A stretch of DNA of 64,000 nt from positions 277,797-341,796 of the forward strand of contig CAJNDS010001746.1 in NCBI GenBank assembly GCA_905221605.1, in the 5' to 3' direction. This stretch comes from Symbiodinium natans (taxonomy: Eukaryota > Sar > Dinophyceae > Suessiales > Symbiodiniaceae). Shown here in pieces: positions 35,250 to 47,400 of this stretch (position 1 is its first letter; each line of letters starts with the position of its first letter). A model generated the notes under the pieces. It had not been told where the DNA came from and did not search any database. It was given only the letters and a program-made list of their open reading frames with translations. The position numbers and the translations under genes were made by a program.

Positions 35250-37300
35250 CCCTCTTGTGTTGCGATTTCTTGTCTTCGGTAGCTCTTGTCGGCCTTCTTC
35301 TGGGCCTTCTTGCTGCTAGCGGCGGGTGCCGCCCTGGCCTGGGTTCAGTGACAAGGACAGCCACAGCTTCTGGCATCCTCTGGCATCCTCGTTCAAGCGC
35401 CGTGCCGCCTGGGCCGCGAGGGCACTTTGAAGAGATGCTCCACCAGCGGCCTGGCAGGGGTCTTCCCTTGTTCTTCGAGGGCTCCGCCCTCTCATGAAAG
35501 CGACATACTCTGCTTTGTATACACTTCCCCTTACCCAAGGTTCCAGGCCGGGCCTGAGCTGCCAAAAATGCCGAAGATCCTGTGGATGCGCCTGCCTGGC
35601 AGGTTCTCTTCAATATGGTTACACAAGTTACCCAAACTAGGCTTTTTGATGTCACTCTTGATCTGCTCTCTTCACGCAGCCCAGGCACCCAAACCGACAT
35701 AAGCTGCTGCTGCACGACTGTCAAGCGCGCCATCAACTGATCCATCTGTTGCTCCTCAGTCTTCATTGACTGAGGCAGCCAGCCCATCATACACAGCGAA
35801 CTGCAAAGCATCCCAACACACCAACACGCGCCTTCGCCATTTCTCTCTGAAGCACCTGCGCAGCAAGGGAATGACATGCCACAGAACGACCAAGAACAGT
35901 ATTCCGCCAAACGCTGCAAGAAGCCTTGTCAACCTGCAAGAGCTGCAAGTGCACCTGCACAGCAGCATGCACCGCGTCTTGGGATTTTCGGAGCAGCTTG
36001 GACACAAGGAGCCGTGAGCCCAGCACTCCACAAGCCTTCCCCCCCACCCCCCACCCTACGCGCGCACCTGTTCGAGCTCAGGGTTGGGGGCCTGTCAGAA
36101 GAAGGGGGGCCTTCCCCCCGGAGCGCGTCGCTCGCTCTCGGTCTCTTCTCGTTGCGGAATTCGGCCCCCACAACTCCGGGACCGAGGCGTCGGCCATATC
36201 CGTCATTCGGCTCTGGACTTGGTCTATGGCGTCCTGCAAGAAAGGGGATATTTCTTCGAGACTGCAAGTCTCACTCCAGAGCTCCAGAGAGTGACATTGA
36301 AGAGTGGAAGGGCACAGTTTGGGGGTGGGCGCCTTGTGGTGCTTCAGGAGGTCCGCGTTGTGGTTGTGGGCCTCACATATTCGACGCGAGACTCGCAGGA
36401 AGCGATGGCTCTGGCTGCGACATGTGAGACCGCCCCCGCCTGGATGGTCTGCCACAGCTCGTGCTTCAGCGTCCCAACCTCTGATGCGCTCTCTCACGCG
36501 CTACCACTCTCCTTCTGCACTCTCGCATGTAGCTGCGGTGGCCTGTGGGCTGTGGGCGGCCTCCCGCGGCCTCCCTCCCCCCCCCCCCGCCTCGCCCTCC
36601 CAAACTTCCTCAAGCTTGGCAATGCTCGACTGGAGATCCGACTGCCATGCGAGTCAGATGAAGCGACAGGATCAGATTCTGTAGACAATTGTCTTTTGTA
36701 GGTGCCGAAAGGTAAACCTGGCACGTTTCAAGGCTCACCCGCTCCAAACGCGAGCTTCGAGAATGGTCCGAAAAAGTTGTGCCTTGAGAAGGCCGCTTCT
36801 ACCTGGCTCGATGGCGGCCTCCCCAAAGGCGTGGCCGTGGATCGAGATGCTAGAGCTGCTAAGATCGTGTTGCTCCAAGCGCTCCAGGGCCCAGACCACG
36901 CGCTCATTGATCATCTTAATCTTCTCAGCCATGGCCTGACAGAGTCTCACCCTCATCCCCTTTAGCCCGGAGCTCGGACTCTCCTCCATCTTGCCCTTGA
37001 TCTTGGATATTTCCTCCAGGGTTTAGAGGAGTGAAACTTCACGTCCGCAAGCTTCTCACTTTGCAAAGCCGTGCTTTGAGTCCTTGCCCACTTTCGTCTC
37101 GGACGCATGTTTCGCATCAAGAATCATGACCTCCACCTGAGATGCTTCGAGGCGCAGGCTCTCCCCAAGAGCCCAGCAGGGGCGCCAACACCACCGGACA
37201 TCACTCCGTCTCCAGAGCACTCAGGGCCCGAGCTTGCTGGCCGATGTCGCGCGCGATGTCGTGGTGCAGGTCCTGTCAGCTTCCCCAGCTTGTCTTCTCT
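35250..37300 (-). CDS. coiled-coil protein, split gene, function unknown
   Basis: A series of short minus-strand segments with heptad-like or helical sequence and AG|G acceptors lies here: about 37225-37290 (DLHHDIARDIGQQARALSAL), 37060-37180 (SLRLEASQVEVMILDAKHAS), 36840-37020 (LEEISKIKGKMEESPSSGLK, then AMAEKIKMINERVVWALERL), about 36590-36650 (SDLQSSIAKLEEVWEG), 36370-36475 (VGTLKHELWQTIQAGAVSHV), about 36170-36240 (DAIDQVQSRMTDMADASVPE), 35930-36010 (RKSQDAVHAAVQVHLQLLQ) and 35690-35770 (TEEQQMDQLMARLTVVQQQL). A frame at 35800-35930 is hydrophobic then basic (FGGILFLVVLWHVIPLLRRC), possibly a membrane segment. Exon joining is inferred and more than one gene is possible. Same strand as all its neighbours. 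Confidence 0.5.
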
Positions 37301-37309
37301 CAAGTTGCC

Positions 37310-38550
37310 CCCTTCTTTTGTGTCCCCATGTTCGCTTGTTCTTTTTCTGCAATACCGCTCTCTTTGCAGGGCTGGAGACTCTGCTCTCAGAATCCAAGAG
37401 AAAGCGGACTCTGCCCCAAGAGCTTCTCTAGAAAGGCAAGCGGAGACTCTCCCTCCACTCTCCCTCCACTCTCCCTCCACTCCCTGCTCTGCCCCAATCT
37501 GTCTGGGGACGGTGCCACGTCAGCGCTGGGGGCATCCTGAGCACTCCGTGACGCGCCGCCAGTGTGGCGCGGAGCGGTGCCAGCGCGCGAAGAAGCGTAC
37601 GGAACACGAGAGGAACAAGGAACACAAAGATGTGAACACAGAACGGAGGCACACAGTCATTCTGGGTTGCGTTGCGTTATGCTGCTGTGGTTCATGACGG
37701 AGCAATGGCTGCCACTTGTGTGCCTGGTGTCTTCCAGACACTGCTCGACAGTATTTGGAGCAGGTACCCATCGATCGCGGTTGCTGGAGTTTACGTCAGG
37801 TGCTCCGTCTGTGATGGAAGCGCTCAAAGACATGACCAGATTTTGCTACAGAAGCCCCGGTTTACGGCCTTTACACAACCTTGGGAGAGCCTAGTCACTG
37901 CAATATTGCACTGTGACAAGTAGTAACACTCCACACACCCTCCTCCCGTCCCCTCTGAGGGTGTGGGCTATGCCAGGCGGAGGCGGCGGTGGGCCCGATG
38001 GGCGGGGTGGCGCCTGCAAAGCTTCGCAAAGTGCGACATCCACGATTGCACGCTCTGGGGTTCGAGTCATCTGAGAGAGCTCTTGGTCTTCAGGGTTGAG
38101 CTGCGTGGCTTCTTGGTGCCCGGCCCCAGTGTCAGTGCCATTGTTGGCCATCCTTCACAGTAAAGCTGGCAGAGTGAGGTGGGCGCAGGGTAGATGCAAG
38201 TAGAGAGAGGATGCGCGGGGCTATCGCTGCCCAGCTAAGCCACGGACTCTGCACCCTCCAGCGGCGCACAGGGCCAATGACTACAGAACCCCTGCAACGC
38301 TGCAGTTTCAAGCGTTTCGAAGGTGACTTAACAATCTACATCGCGAGGCTTTGGCCGCCAGTGGGTCGAGGTTGAGTAAGCAGGGAAGTGGCCCCCCTCT
38401 CGTTGCCCCCCTCTCGTTGCCCCTCTCGTCCCAGTTTTTCAAGCACAACAGAAAGGCCCAGAATGAGAGGTCGCTGGACTTTGGCCACCTCTCAGCGTTG
38501 GGTCATGCTGGGCGCATTTGGGACACTCTGTACACTATTGTACACTATGC
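37310..38550. other. intergenic, no gene recognised
   Basis: Contains the 9-to-12-base repeat CTCCCTCCA near 37450-37480 and otherwise unremarkable short frames. It separates two minus-strand genes. Confidence 0.45.
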
Positions 38551-38552
38551 CG

Positions 38553-38826
38553 CTATGCCTTCGGCACCGACTCAGACTCGCCCGAACTCGCCGACTCCTC
38601 CTCCTCGGCCTGATCGGCCTGATCGGCCTCGTCAACCTCCTCGGCATCGCGGTCGGGCAGGGCGAGTTCGGTGCCCAGCTGCTGCCGAATGAAGTCCTTG
38701 TGGTCTTGCAGCAGGCTGCGGAGCACGTCGATGATCTCGGCCTGTTCATCCACCTGTGCAGCTGCGAAATTTGAAGAATTCCTCAAGCTTGAATTGAAGA
38801 GAGGGAGGGAGGGTAAGAGAGACAGG

Positions 38827-38871
<45 letters not shown>

Positions 38872-40022
38872 CACAAAGCCGCGGAGCCTTGGCTGCCAGG
38901 CTAGTGCCGGCAGCTGCCAGGTGCTGCACATGGGCCTCGAGCACTTTCGAAGCGCCGCCCTCGGCCGCGGCCCTCAGCGCTTCCCCGAGCCGCGCCTCCG
39001 CCCGGTCGCCGCGGCGCTCGGCGCCCCGGAGCGCCGCCTCCAGCCGCAGCCGCTGCGCCTTGTCGCGCTGCGCCCTGCGCTGCAGGCGCGCGAGCTGCCG
39101 CTGCAGGAGCTCCGCCCTCCGCTCCGCCTCGCCCTGGGCGGCCGCCGCGGCGGCCTGGAGCCGGTTCAGCCTCGCACCCCGCCTTGGCTCGCACGCTCAA
39201 CAGGCTCGCATGCTCAACAGGCCCACCCTCACACGCAGCAACATCAGTACAAGTACAGTCCCTCATCCCTCATCGCACATGCTAAGGCATGTAAGGCTCC
39301 GGCAGGATCGCCTCCTTCAGCAAGGCCTCCAGCTCCCGGTGCCGCCCCTCCTTTGCCTCGAAGCTCCCCTTCTCCTTGCACGCCTTGGCCTGGGCAGCCT
39401 GGGCCTGGGCGGCCTGGGCGGCCTGCTTGGCCTGGGCGTCCAGGGCTTGCAACTCCAGCTCCTCGACGCGCTGCATGGCTAGGAGCCTCTCCTGGTCGAG
39501 CTTCTGGCAGGAGGCGGACTCGGTCTCCAGCTGCGCCTGAACGGATGCCGTGGCCTCCTCAGCAGCCTCGGCGCGCTCTTGCATCAAGGCGAACTGCCTT
39601 GCCAACTCCTTGAGTGCTTGCTGCATCTGGAGGGACGGGCTCTCAGAGCCCTCACCAACTTCTCCGTACTTCTCAAGAATCTCACGAATGGACGGATCTA
39701 GCTGGGCCTTCTCGGAACGGCGTTTCTTCTTGGGCTCCCTGGTGCTGCGGAGAACATCGGTCTGCTTCCCCAACAGCGCCATGTCGTGCTTCTGGCGGTC
39801 ATCGAGCTCATCGACTTTCCCCCAGGAGTCTTTCACCTCCTTCAGGTCTTTCGAGTCTTTGAGGTGCTTCTTCCGGGACTCCTTGGGCTCCTTGGGCTCC
39901 TTGGGCTCCTTGGGCTCCTTGGGCTCCTTGGGCTCCTTCTTCTTCTTCGCCTCCGGCGGCTTGGGCGCCTCCACCTCGGCGCCGCCCCCGCGCAGCCGCG
40001 CCGCCGCTCCCGCACCGGCCAT
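38553..40022 (-). CDS. coiled-coil protein with Lys-Glu-Pro repeat
   Basis: Three exons join in frame to give 390 residues: 39298-40022, 38936-39182 and 38553-38753 (stop 38553-38555). Both introns have GC donors (CCGGA|GCCTTA and CTCGAG|GCCCAT) and AG|G acceptors. The N-terminus is Ala/Gly-rich (MAGAGAAARLRGGGAEVEAP), followed by a basic run and about six KEP triplets encoded by a 9-bp repeat, then a Lys/Arg/Asp-rich region. Residues about 130-330 are strongly coiled coil (LKELARQFALMQERAEAAEE; RRAELLQRQLARLQRRAQRD). A helical end (IIDVLRSLLQDHKDFIRQQL) leads to an acidic Ser/Glu tail ending SVPKA. No catalytic domain is seen, so a scaffold or cytoskeletal role is only a guess. The start is the first ATG of the open frame and upstream exons cannot be excluded. 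Confidence 0.75.
39888..39950 (-). repeat. 9-bp repeat coding Lys-Glu-Pro
   Basis: CTCCTTGGG is repeated about six to seven times inside the first exon of the coiled-coil gene and is read as alternating K-E-P triplets on the minus strand. Confidence 0.9.
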
Positions 40023-40938
40023 GGCCCCCCCTCGCCCCCGCGCCGCGCCGGCGCCATGAGCTCCCTCTCGGGCGCTACGGTATCATAGGGCCAGCAAGAT
40101 GATACGAAGGCCATGACCTGAGGTTGCTTGTTCGGACAGGGCCTGCGGTTTCAGTAGATCATACCTGCAGTTGATGCGGCGGCCTCTCTGGCCTTGCTGC
40201 TAGAAGACGCATCGCAGTCAAACTTGACACAGAAAGCTTCTCAATCGTCGGAGATGCTTGGAGACAATTGCCAGCATGCCCAGTGACGTGACACGTAAAG
40301 CTCCAACCGCTTTGAAACCCCTTTTTTTTGTGTCTTCCTGTGCCTCCAACCCGAAAGCTTGAGGCTGTCTGTGAGATGAGTCTGGCCGGCACCCTTGAGT
40401 TGCACGTCGGTGCTCTTTCGGCGTTTGCTGACTTTTGCTGTGCACTTTTGCTGTGCACTTTGCTGTGCACTTTGCTGCGCAGAATGCTTCGTGATTCGTA
40501 GCCTTTGCAACTCAAGGCTTCCTCTACAGCTCATGGTGCTCAGCCCACTCTATGAGGTGGTACCTGCAGGAGCAGATGCGCAACATGTGCACCAAAGAGA
40601 GCGTAACATCACGGTAGAAGGTGATGTATGCGGCCCACAGGAAGATAAGTGGGGGCACTGGGCATCGCTGCTGGCAAGCTCCTGGAAGGACACATCTAAA
40701 AACAGCCCAAAACCTCCACCGACCCCACTTGCTTACAACTTACAAGCTCCTATCACTGTCCAGGACCCAGTGGGGGCCAGTGATGGCCTTGGAGGGGCCC
40801 CCCCTAGACTGAGAGCATCATCCGCCCGTTCACGGTGTGTCGATGATGCTCTCACTGTTGTTTTTTTGCACGAGACTGGAGAGGCAACGCGCAGTCGAAG
40901 GCCGTGAACGAACAAACGCTTTAAGCATTGCCATGTCC

Positions 40939-41048
40939 TCAGAGGCTTTGCATGATCTTGTCTTCACAGCGCTCCTCTCGGGCATTCTCCAGTTCGTCGG
41001 CTGTTGCCATCATGTCCCCATCCTGCGAGCACAGGTCAGTCTAGACAG

Positions 41049-41089
<41 letters not shown>

Positions 41090-43345
41090 CAAAAAAAAAA
41101 GCGGAGCCATAAGTGGGGGGAGTGCCTTGTCTGCAATTTGAAGAAGGCGGACCATGGCGGCTTCGGTGTGGAACCTCCCATGCACTTCAGAATCGGAGTC
41201 TTGCAAGGGCTGCGCGCGGGGCGCGCGCATCATCCGAAGCTGCGGGAGATGCACGACTTGGTCCGTGGTCCGACCACGGACTCACGGAGAATGTCTCGAC
41301 AATCCCGCCAGGAAGACACACCGGATTCCCAAGCTTTCAGCTCTTCCAAGTTGAGGACCTCAATTGGACAACGCTTTGGTGACATGTTGTCTGTTACGTT
41401 CTGACATGTTGAAAGGTGAGGCTGCTGGCGCCATTGCCATCTTTGTCGAGCTTCTTAAAGTCTGAAACCTCCTCCTGACAGGTGAGATCACGGTGAGATC
41501 ACGGTGAGATCCACCAGAAACCCGCCAGGAGCGGCGCATGTCAGATCAACACGTTGCCCGCCTCGGAGAGCTGATCCTCTACATCTTCCTCGCCAAATTC
41601 CCAGAACCTGAGAAGATGTCGATGCAACGAAAAGACCAAGAGCTTCACTTCCACAGAACGCTTCACGCAATGCCCGGCAAGCCCTGCAAAAAAGCCTCTT
41701 CCCGTTATCTTCGTAAATTTTCATACTATTTTTCATACTACTTCATACTACTTCATACGATTGCCACTTCCGAGGCCGAGCTTAGGCAAGTGCTCCTTGG
41801 GCGTCAGCACGCCGTCGCCGTCCGCATCCTGACTGCTCGCTCTGCGTTCTCCACCCAGACACAGACAAACACACGCATAGACACACACACACACACACAC
41901 ACATCTCTTGAAACAGCTTTCCCGTCAAAGGGGCGAAGAAGGCAGCGGGTGCGCCTTCATCTTCAGGGTGTCGCGGACCACCACATCCAAGACCTTTGGG
42001 TTCCTGAAATGCTGCAAAAAATATCAGGGGCATTCTTATAATCGAAGGCAGGGTCTATTGTATGTCCAGTGAAGGCTTCGCTTGCCGTCTTCAGATCTGA
42101 TACCGCCCTTTGGGGTGCTGCAGTATCTTTGTGAAGGGGGAGAAGGGGGGCAACACCAAGGCCCCCCCCCCCTCCCCCCTGCGAAGCCTTCAGAGGGATA
42201 TGCCGCATATGGGAGAGGCATCCCTTCTCTCTTAGGCCCCTTCGTCTCAGGGTAGAAGAGAGAAGCCACCTCTTTGGCATCGAGGGCCTCGGATACGCGC
42301 TTGTTCTGAGAGGTGGAAATGCTTCGCTGTTGGTGAGGCCCCCCACCTCGTCCTTGTTATCATCAGCGGCAAGGAACCTTTCGGAGGCTAAGACTTTTCA
42401 GAGCGAATTGGAGACCTGGAAAAGAAGGTCCGGAGAACGAAGACTTGAAGAAGAAGAACGAGAGGAAAAAACAATAGACAACAAGCTCGGATGGTCACAG
42501 AGAAGAGCTGTTCCGAGCCGCGCGGCTTCTCGGTCTCAACGGCTTTGCGTCTCTCCAGCTCCTTCAGCTCCTCCTCATCACCTCCGTCAGCCTCAGAACG
42601 GGTCCTAGGCCCGGCCTGATGAGCATCCCTGCTAGAGTCTTCGTGCGCGCCTGCGAGTGCAGATCGTTGAGGTGCTCCTGGAGAGAGAGCTTGCCATCCT
42701 GGGCAAGTCGACTGAGTCGACACGGTGGCAAAGAGAGCGGCAAGGCTTCGCTGCCCGAAGGCAGCGGGGCTGTGGGCACTTGCTCCGGCTTGCCCACCTT
42801 GTCGGTGTCGATCTCGTCAAGAATGGCTGCGACGTCCTCAAACTGTCAGAGCCGGAACGCGACAATCGACAAAGAGAGTGAAGGGCGGGCGACGACAGAC
42901 GAGTGTCGGTCCTTGCCCGCAATCGCCTTGCTCATGTGCTTGGCAAACTCTAGGACCTGCACTGGGAGGACACACACACACACACACGCAAAGAAAGAAA
43001 GAAAGAAAGAAAGGAAGAAAGGAAGGAAGGAAGAAAGAAACAAACAAATAAATACACAAAGGAAGAAAGAAAAAGAAATCTCGCATGACGATACTTTGCA
43101 CGGCTCGCCTCGGACAGAGAGACCTTGCCATCTCCGTTCTGGTCGAACTTGGCATGCAACGCTCGGAGCTGCCTGGCGCGCGGCACGTGGTCACCCTTCG
43201 GCAACAGCGAAGAAGAGATGCTTTTCAGAGACGTTGTGTAACATGCTGTAACATGACGAAGGCGCTCTTTGGTCATGGCTTCTTCCTCGATGTCGTGGTC
43301 ATCTGGTACCTCTTGCATGTAAATAAAACACATGGCTTCGAGCGC
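40939..43345 (-). CDS. six-EF-hand calcium-binding protein, reticulocalbin/CREC-like
   Basis: At least ten short exons join in frame and carry six EF-hand loops: DQNGDGKVSLSE (EF1, about 43105), DTDKDGKLSLQE (EF2, split by the intron 42699-42797), DDNKDEVGGLTNSE (EF3, about 42345, two residues longer than usual), DADGDGVLTPKE (EF4, about 41800), DKDGNGVLNLEE (EF5, 41340-41450) and DKDGDMMATADE (EF6, about 41000-41115). Linkers such as ALDAKEVASLFYPETNPKVL and TPKEFWEFGEEDVEDQLSEA match the CREC (reticulocalbin/calumenin) layout, whose known members are Ca2+-binding proteins of the secretory pathway. The C-terminus reads EERCEDKIMQSL and then stops, with no HDEL-type retrieval signal. Donors I could resolve: six GC, two GA, three GT. 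The 5' exon is uncertain; a frame starting at 44201 (RSARSLLTSYTVLALSAFGC) could supply a signal peptide. The gene lies just downstream of, and on the same strand as, the dynein gene. Confidence 0.85.
42980..43065. repeat. (GAAA)n tract in an intron
   Basis: A purine run of GAAA/GGAA units preceded by (CA)n lies between the EF1 exon and the next exon of the CREC-like gene. Confidence 0.9.
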
Positions 43346-44433
43346 AGCTCGGGCGGGAACAAACAACTTCCTCCCCCCCCCCCCCCAGTGCCCAAAGGTT
43401 AAGGACGCAGCGGGCTCCTCCTCCTCTGCTTCGCCAACTGCATTTCGGGCAAGGAGGGCGACCAGCCCTCGGCGAATCGCTTGTTGTCAAACAGAAGGTG
43501 ACTTTTTGCAGAGCTTGGCAGAGCTTTGCAGAGCTTTCCAGAAGCCCCCGTCGAGCGCGGGGCCAAAAACTGTGAAGAGTCTCGGCATTTGTAGCATGTC
43601 CAGGCCTGAGGAAGGCTCTCAGCTGTTCAGCAAATTTTCTCCCCTCGCATGCACCGCATACACCGAGTGCAAGCTCAGCCGCCAGAGCAGCGCTTGCTCC
43701 GCTTTTGGAAGGGGTGCGGCTGAGGATCCGCTGCGAAGCCAAGCTCAAGTTGCAAGTTCCAGACATCTGAAAAACAACCTCTCTCTCTCTCTCTCTGTCT
43801 ATGTTCTTCTTCTGCTGGGCATGGCGGGCAGAGGGTTCCGCTCTCTCTCCGTCTCGCTCTCTGCAGCAGAAGCGTTTGCGAGGAAGGCGCATCAAGAAGT
43901 CCCAGACCACTTCCTCTTTTCCCAATAAGCGATCCCCCGCACCCATCTGCGTTGAAGCGTCCGAGAAGAGGAGCTCTTGCTGAGCGGTTTGTTTCAGCAC
44001 GCTCAAGCTGTCTGAAGATGATGAAAGCGAAGCGAATCGGCGAAGCCGTGGAGGGCTCAGGAAAAGCTCCTCTCTCAGACCCTGGCCGCTGCCAGCAGAC
44101 ACTATCCGATGGCTGGCACCCTTCTGGGTGCAGCCGAAAGCGCTCAGCGCGAGCACTGTATAAGACGTTAACAGGGACCTCGCAGACCTGCCTCCTTGCA
44201 TGTTCTCTGCAAAAACTCTCCGGCATTCTGTCTGGTACCTTGCGGGGGCCTTGCGGGGGGTCTTGAGCGGGCATGGCCCGATTCAGCGGAGCACGTCCGT
44301 CACGGCTACGATCACGGCTACAGTGGCTTCAGTGGCTTCAGTGGCTACAGCTTCGACGGCTACGATCCCTAGGATCCCGAGCGGCCCCCAAGTGGCGGCG
44401 ACCTCGGCGACCTCGGTTGACCTCGGAATCCTC
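43346..44433 (-). other. between dynein stop and EF-hand exons; possible first exon
   Basis: A minus-strand open frame begins MQGGRSARSLLTSYTVLALS at 44201, about 230 bases past the dynein stop. The basic-then-hydrophobic start resembles a signal peptide, fitting a secretory-pathway EF-hand protein, but no donor could be matched to the 43.3-kb exon. The rest is CT-rich. Confidence 0.3.
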
Positions 44434-47400
44434 TCACTGCTTCGTCCAGATGGTGATGGCGACGCTACGCTGCACCCACCTGATAAAGAGAAGCCATGGA
44501 GAAGCAGGACATGTCGGAGACGTCTGTGTTCGTCCGTTCCAATGATTTTTGCAGCTCTGTGTTTCTGGGCGCCCGGGCACGGCATTTTGCAAATCCTTGG
44601 GTGACTTCACGGCAAAGGCGCTGACCTTGGAGCCCAGGAGACTTTGATCTCTTTTGCTCTTCCCTCCCTTCTGCTTCTGCCAGTGTTCTCCTGGATTCTT
44701 GAAGCCCTTTACTCTTGTTCTGAACCCTCTGACGTAAGGTGCCGGCGAGGAGGCTTCGGCTGGTGTTCAGGTAGACCGGCACTCGTAAGTAGTCCGCGGT
44801 CTGCTTGAACCTCCGACATCATCACGGCTGCGGGCACTCCCTTTAGGGCCGCTTGTGCCGCTTGTGCTGGGCCCTTTTTCAAAGCGGTTTTCCGAGAGCC
44901 GGGCTCCGCCGAATCGACGTGCACCCAGCGAAGCCACGCATCTGGCAAGGCCTCTCCGCACTTCACCCATGTTCCCCCCAACCCCCGGTTTCTGGCCCAG
45001 TTTGCCCAGTTTGCCCAGGCCCTTCGTTTCCGGCCCTGGTTTCGCTTCGTCATTGAAAGAGCTGGACCCTCCCCTTCCCCGGCTTGGGCTGCAGCCACGG
45101 AAAGCTCGTCAGTGACGGCCAGCTGCCCATCTGCCCACGACGCGCCCTCCATCTGCAGCCTTCGTATGTTGAGGAGAGACGGGGGGGGGGGGGCGCCTCA
45201 TATTGCTCTCTTTACATGGCCCATGGCGGCGAAGCACGGAGAAACAAGGGCTAACATTGCACCAAAAGAGAAAGCTACAGGAAGGTGGTTCAGCGGGAAG
45301 AACTTTGGGTGGCTGGCCCAGTCATCTGGAACACGTCGTCGCCGGAGAGAGGAGAGCCCCCTGGTCACATTGTCGCGAACGTGACACGCGAACAGTGTTT
45401 TCATCTGTTTTTCATCTGTTTTCATGCATGTTTGATGTTCACCCTGGCCCCCGGCCCAACAGGCGACTGGAGCAAGCAGACCAAGAGCTGGTCTCCTTTC
45501 CCCTCTTCCAACCCTTCTCCCCCCCAAACACTGTTCTGCCAGCTCCCTGCCAGGCCCTGCCCAAGCACTTGGCGACAAAAGCACAGGTTTGCCCAGACAA
45601 CACGTGCACCGAAGGTTGTTTACACAGCCTGCTGACACCGCAAGCCTGCACTGCCCCCAAAGCCGCTTAACGTTGTTGGCTCAAGGTTTCGAGTGTACAA
45701 GTCACGTTCTTCGTTCTCGACCCGCCCTTTCCACTGTTTCCACATCTGCAGACCATGCGGACCGCCGAATGGCATGTCACGTGGCTTGGGCTGAACCGAG
45801 GCCCCGCACGCAAGCGTTAGCTGAGAAATTGGAAATTGGGCTTTCAATGGCTTTCAGCAAGACTTGCCTATCTGCACCAGGAGGTTGAGCTCCTGTGTGA
45901 AAGAAGACACCGAGAATCTGTGGGGATGCACATGGGGATGCACACTTCCTTGCTTCCACAATCGGAAGACTTCAGATAGGCACTCCTCCAAGGACACCTG
46001 CTTCTGCTGCGCAACGGCCTGGAGGTCGAGCTTTGGTGAATTGGGGGGCAAACTGGGGCCACACAGAATGCCACCAGAGCCAGGCCTGGCGGGAGGCCGT
46101 GAGGAAGGCTTCTGGGAAGAAGAGGCCCCCATACCAGAGCTCGTGCTTCTGCAGCCTGGGACCCCAAGTTTTCTCTCTGGGCGAACTTGGGTTCGGGATG
46201 TGCGACGAGGCTGGCGCGAACTGCAGGAGACAATATTTCGCAGCTGCTCCAGGCGCTTCACAAGGTCCGCCTGGCGAGCCAGACGAGTCAGAAGCGAAGG
46301 AGAAACAGAAAAGCTGGCAAAGAAGGACACGTCCAAAATACCTCGTCGGAAATTCCACAAGAGTAAGCGGGCCGGGCGTTCGAGGTATTCCGTGGCGGTG
46401 ACCTCGGCCTGCCAAGCTTTTTGCTCACGTGTAAGTGCAACCTTCCTCTTGAAGCGCTGAATTGCACAAGATTGCTTGTCAGGGGGTCTGCAAGTGTTCA
46501 CTCTCGCGCAGCTATCGGTGGAGTCAGCGGGCCTAGCTTTCAAGAACGTGCGCTGAGTGTGCCCTCGCTTCGTTCTCGTCAAAGATCACATAAGAGCTCT
46601 GCGGCATGGGTCATTTTGTCAACGGCTCGTTGTGACGTCGAAAGGTATCGGAGGCACTGAACTTACGAAGTGACAGGACACGAGAGGGGCTTGCCTTGTG
46701 AGGTGCCTTTCAAGGTGCTTTGGGGCTCACAAACCACCAAGCATTGTCAATACCTCCGATTGCAACTTGTCCTCTTCTTTTCTTCCTACTTTCTTTCTCT
46801 CGTTCTTTCTTGGGGTCTCGCTCACACTCTCGCTCTCTCTCGCCCTCTCTTCTGAAGGCTTCATCATGAAGCAGGGTGTTGGCAGTTCCTTCTACCTAGA
46901 CCTGTCTAGACTCCAGACAGCTTTTCTGCAGTGGCCAAGGCCAGGACCATCGCAAACTGGCGCCAGGATTTCGGCACCTAGCGGCACAAAGCTGCGCAGA
47001 TGGGGCAATGACGGGCAACTGCTGACTCCAACTCGTGCTTGCGTCCACTGGCGCGCAGCCTGGTCCGTCGTCAGGTCCTGAACTCCAGACAAAGAATGAC
47101 AATGTCCGGAAGCGGGGGACGGGCAAAGGCAAAGACAGGGTCAAGTTGGGGATGGGAAAATGAACGAAAAGCAATTCGTGAAAGGGTCCTGGATCAGTTG
47201 CCGGACCTCGTTCGTGCTCTTGGCACCTCGAAACAATCGAACCCCTTCAAAATCGAATCTGTTCAAGAATCTCTCCGCTGGGGCGTGCACTGCCGTCGCA
47301 GGCGGCCGATAGCAAGGACAAGTCCTGTCGAACCTTCTTCAGCAACGACCTCTGGAACCAAAGAGCATCGCATGAGACTTCAAGCAGAGCCGCGCAGTCA

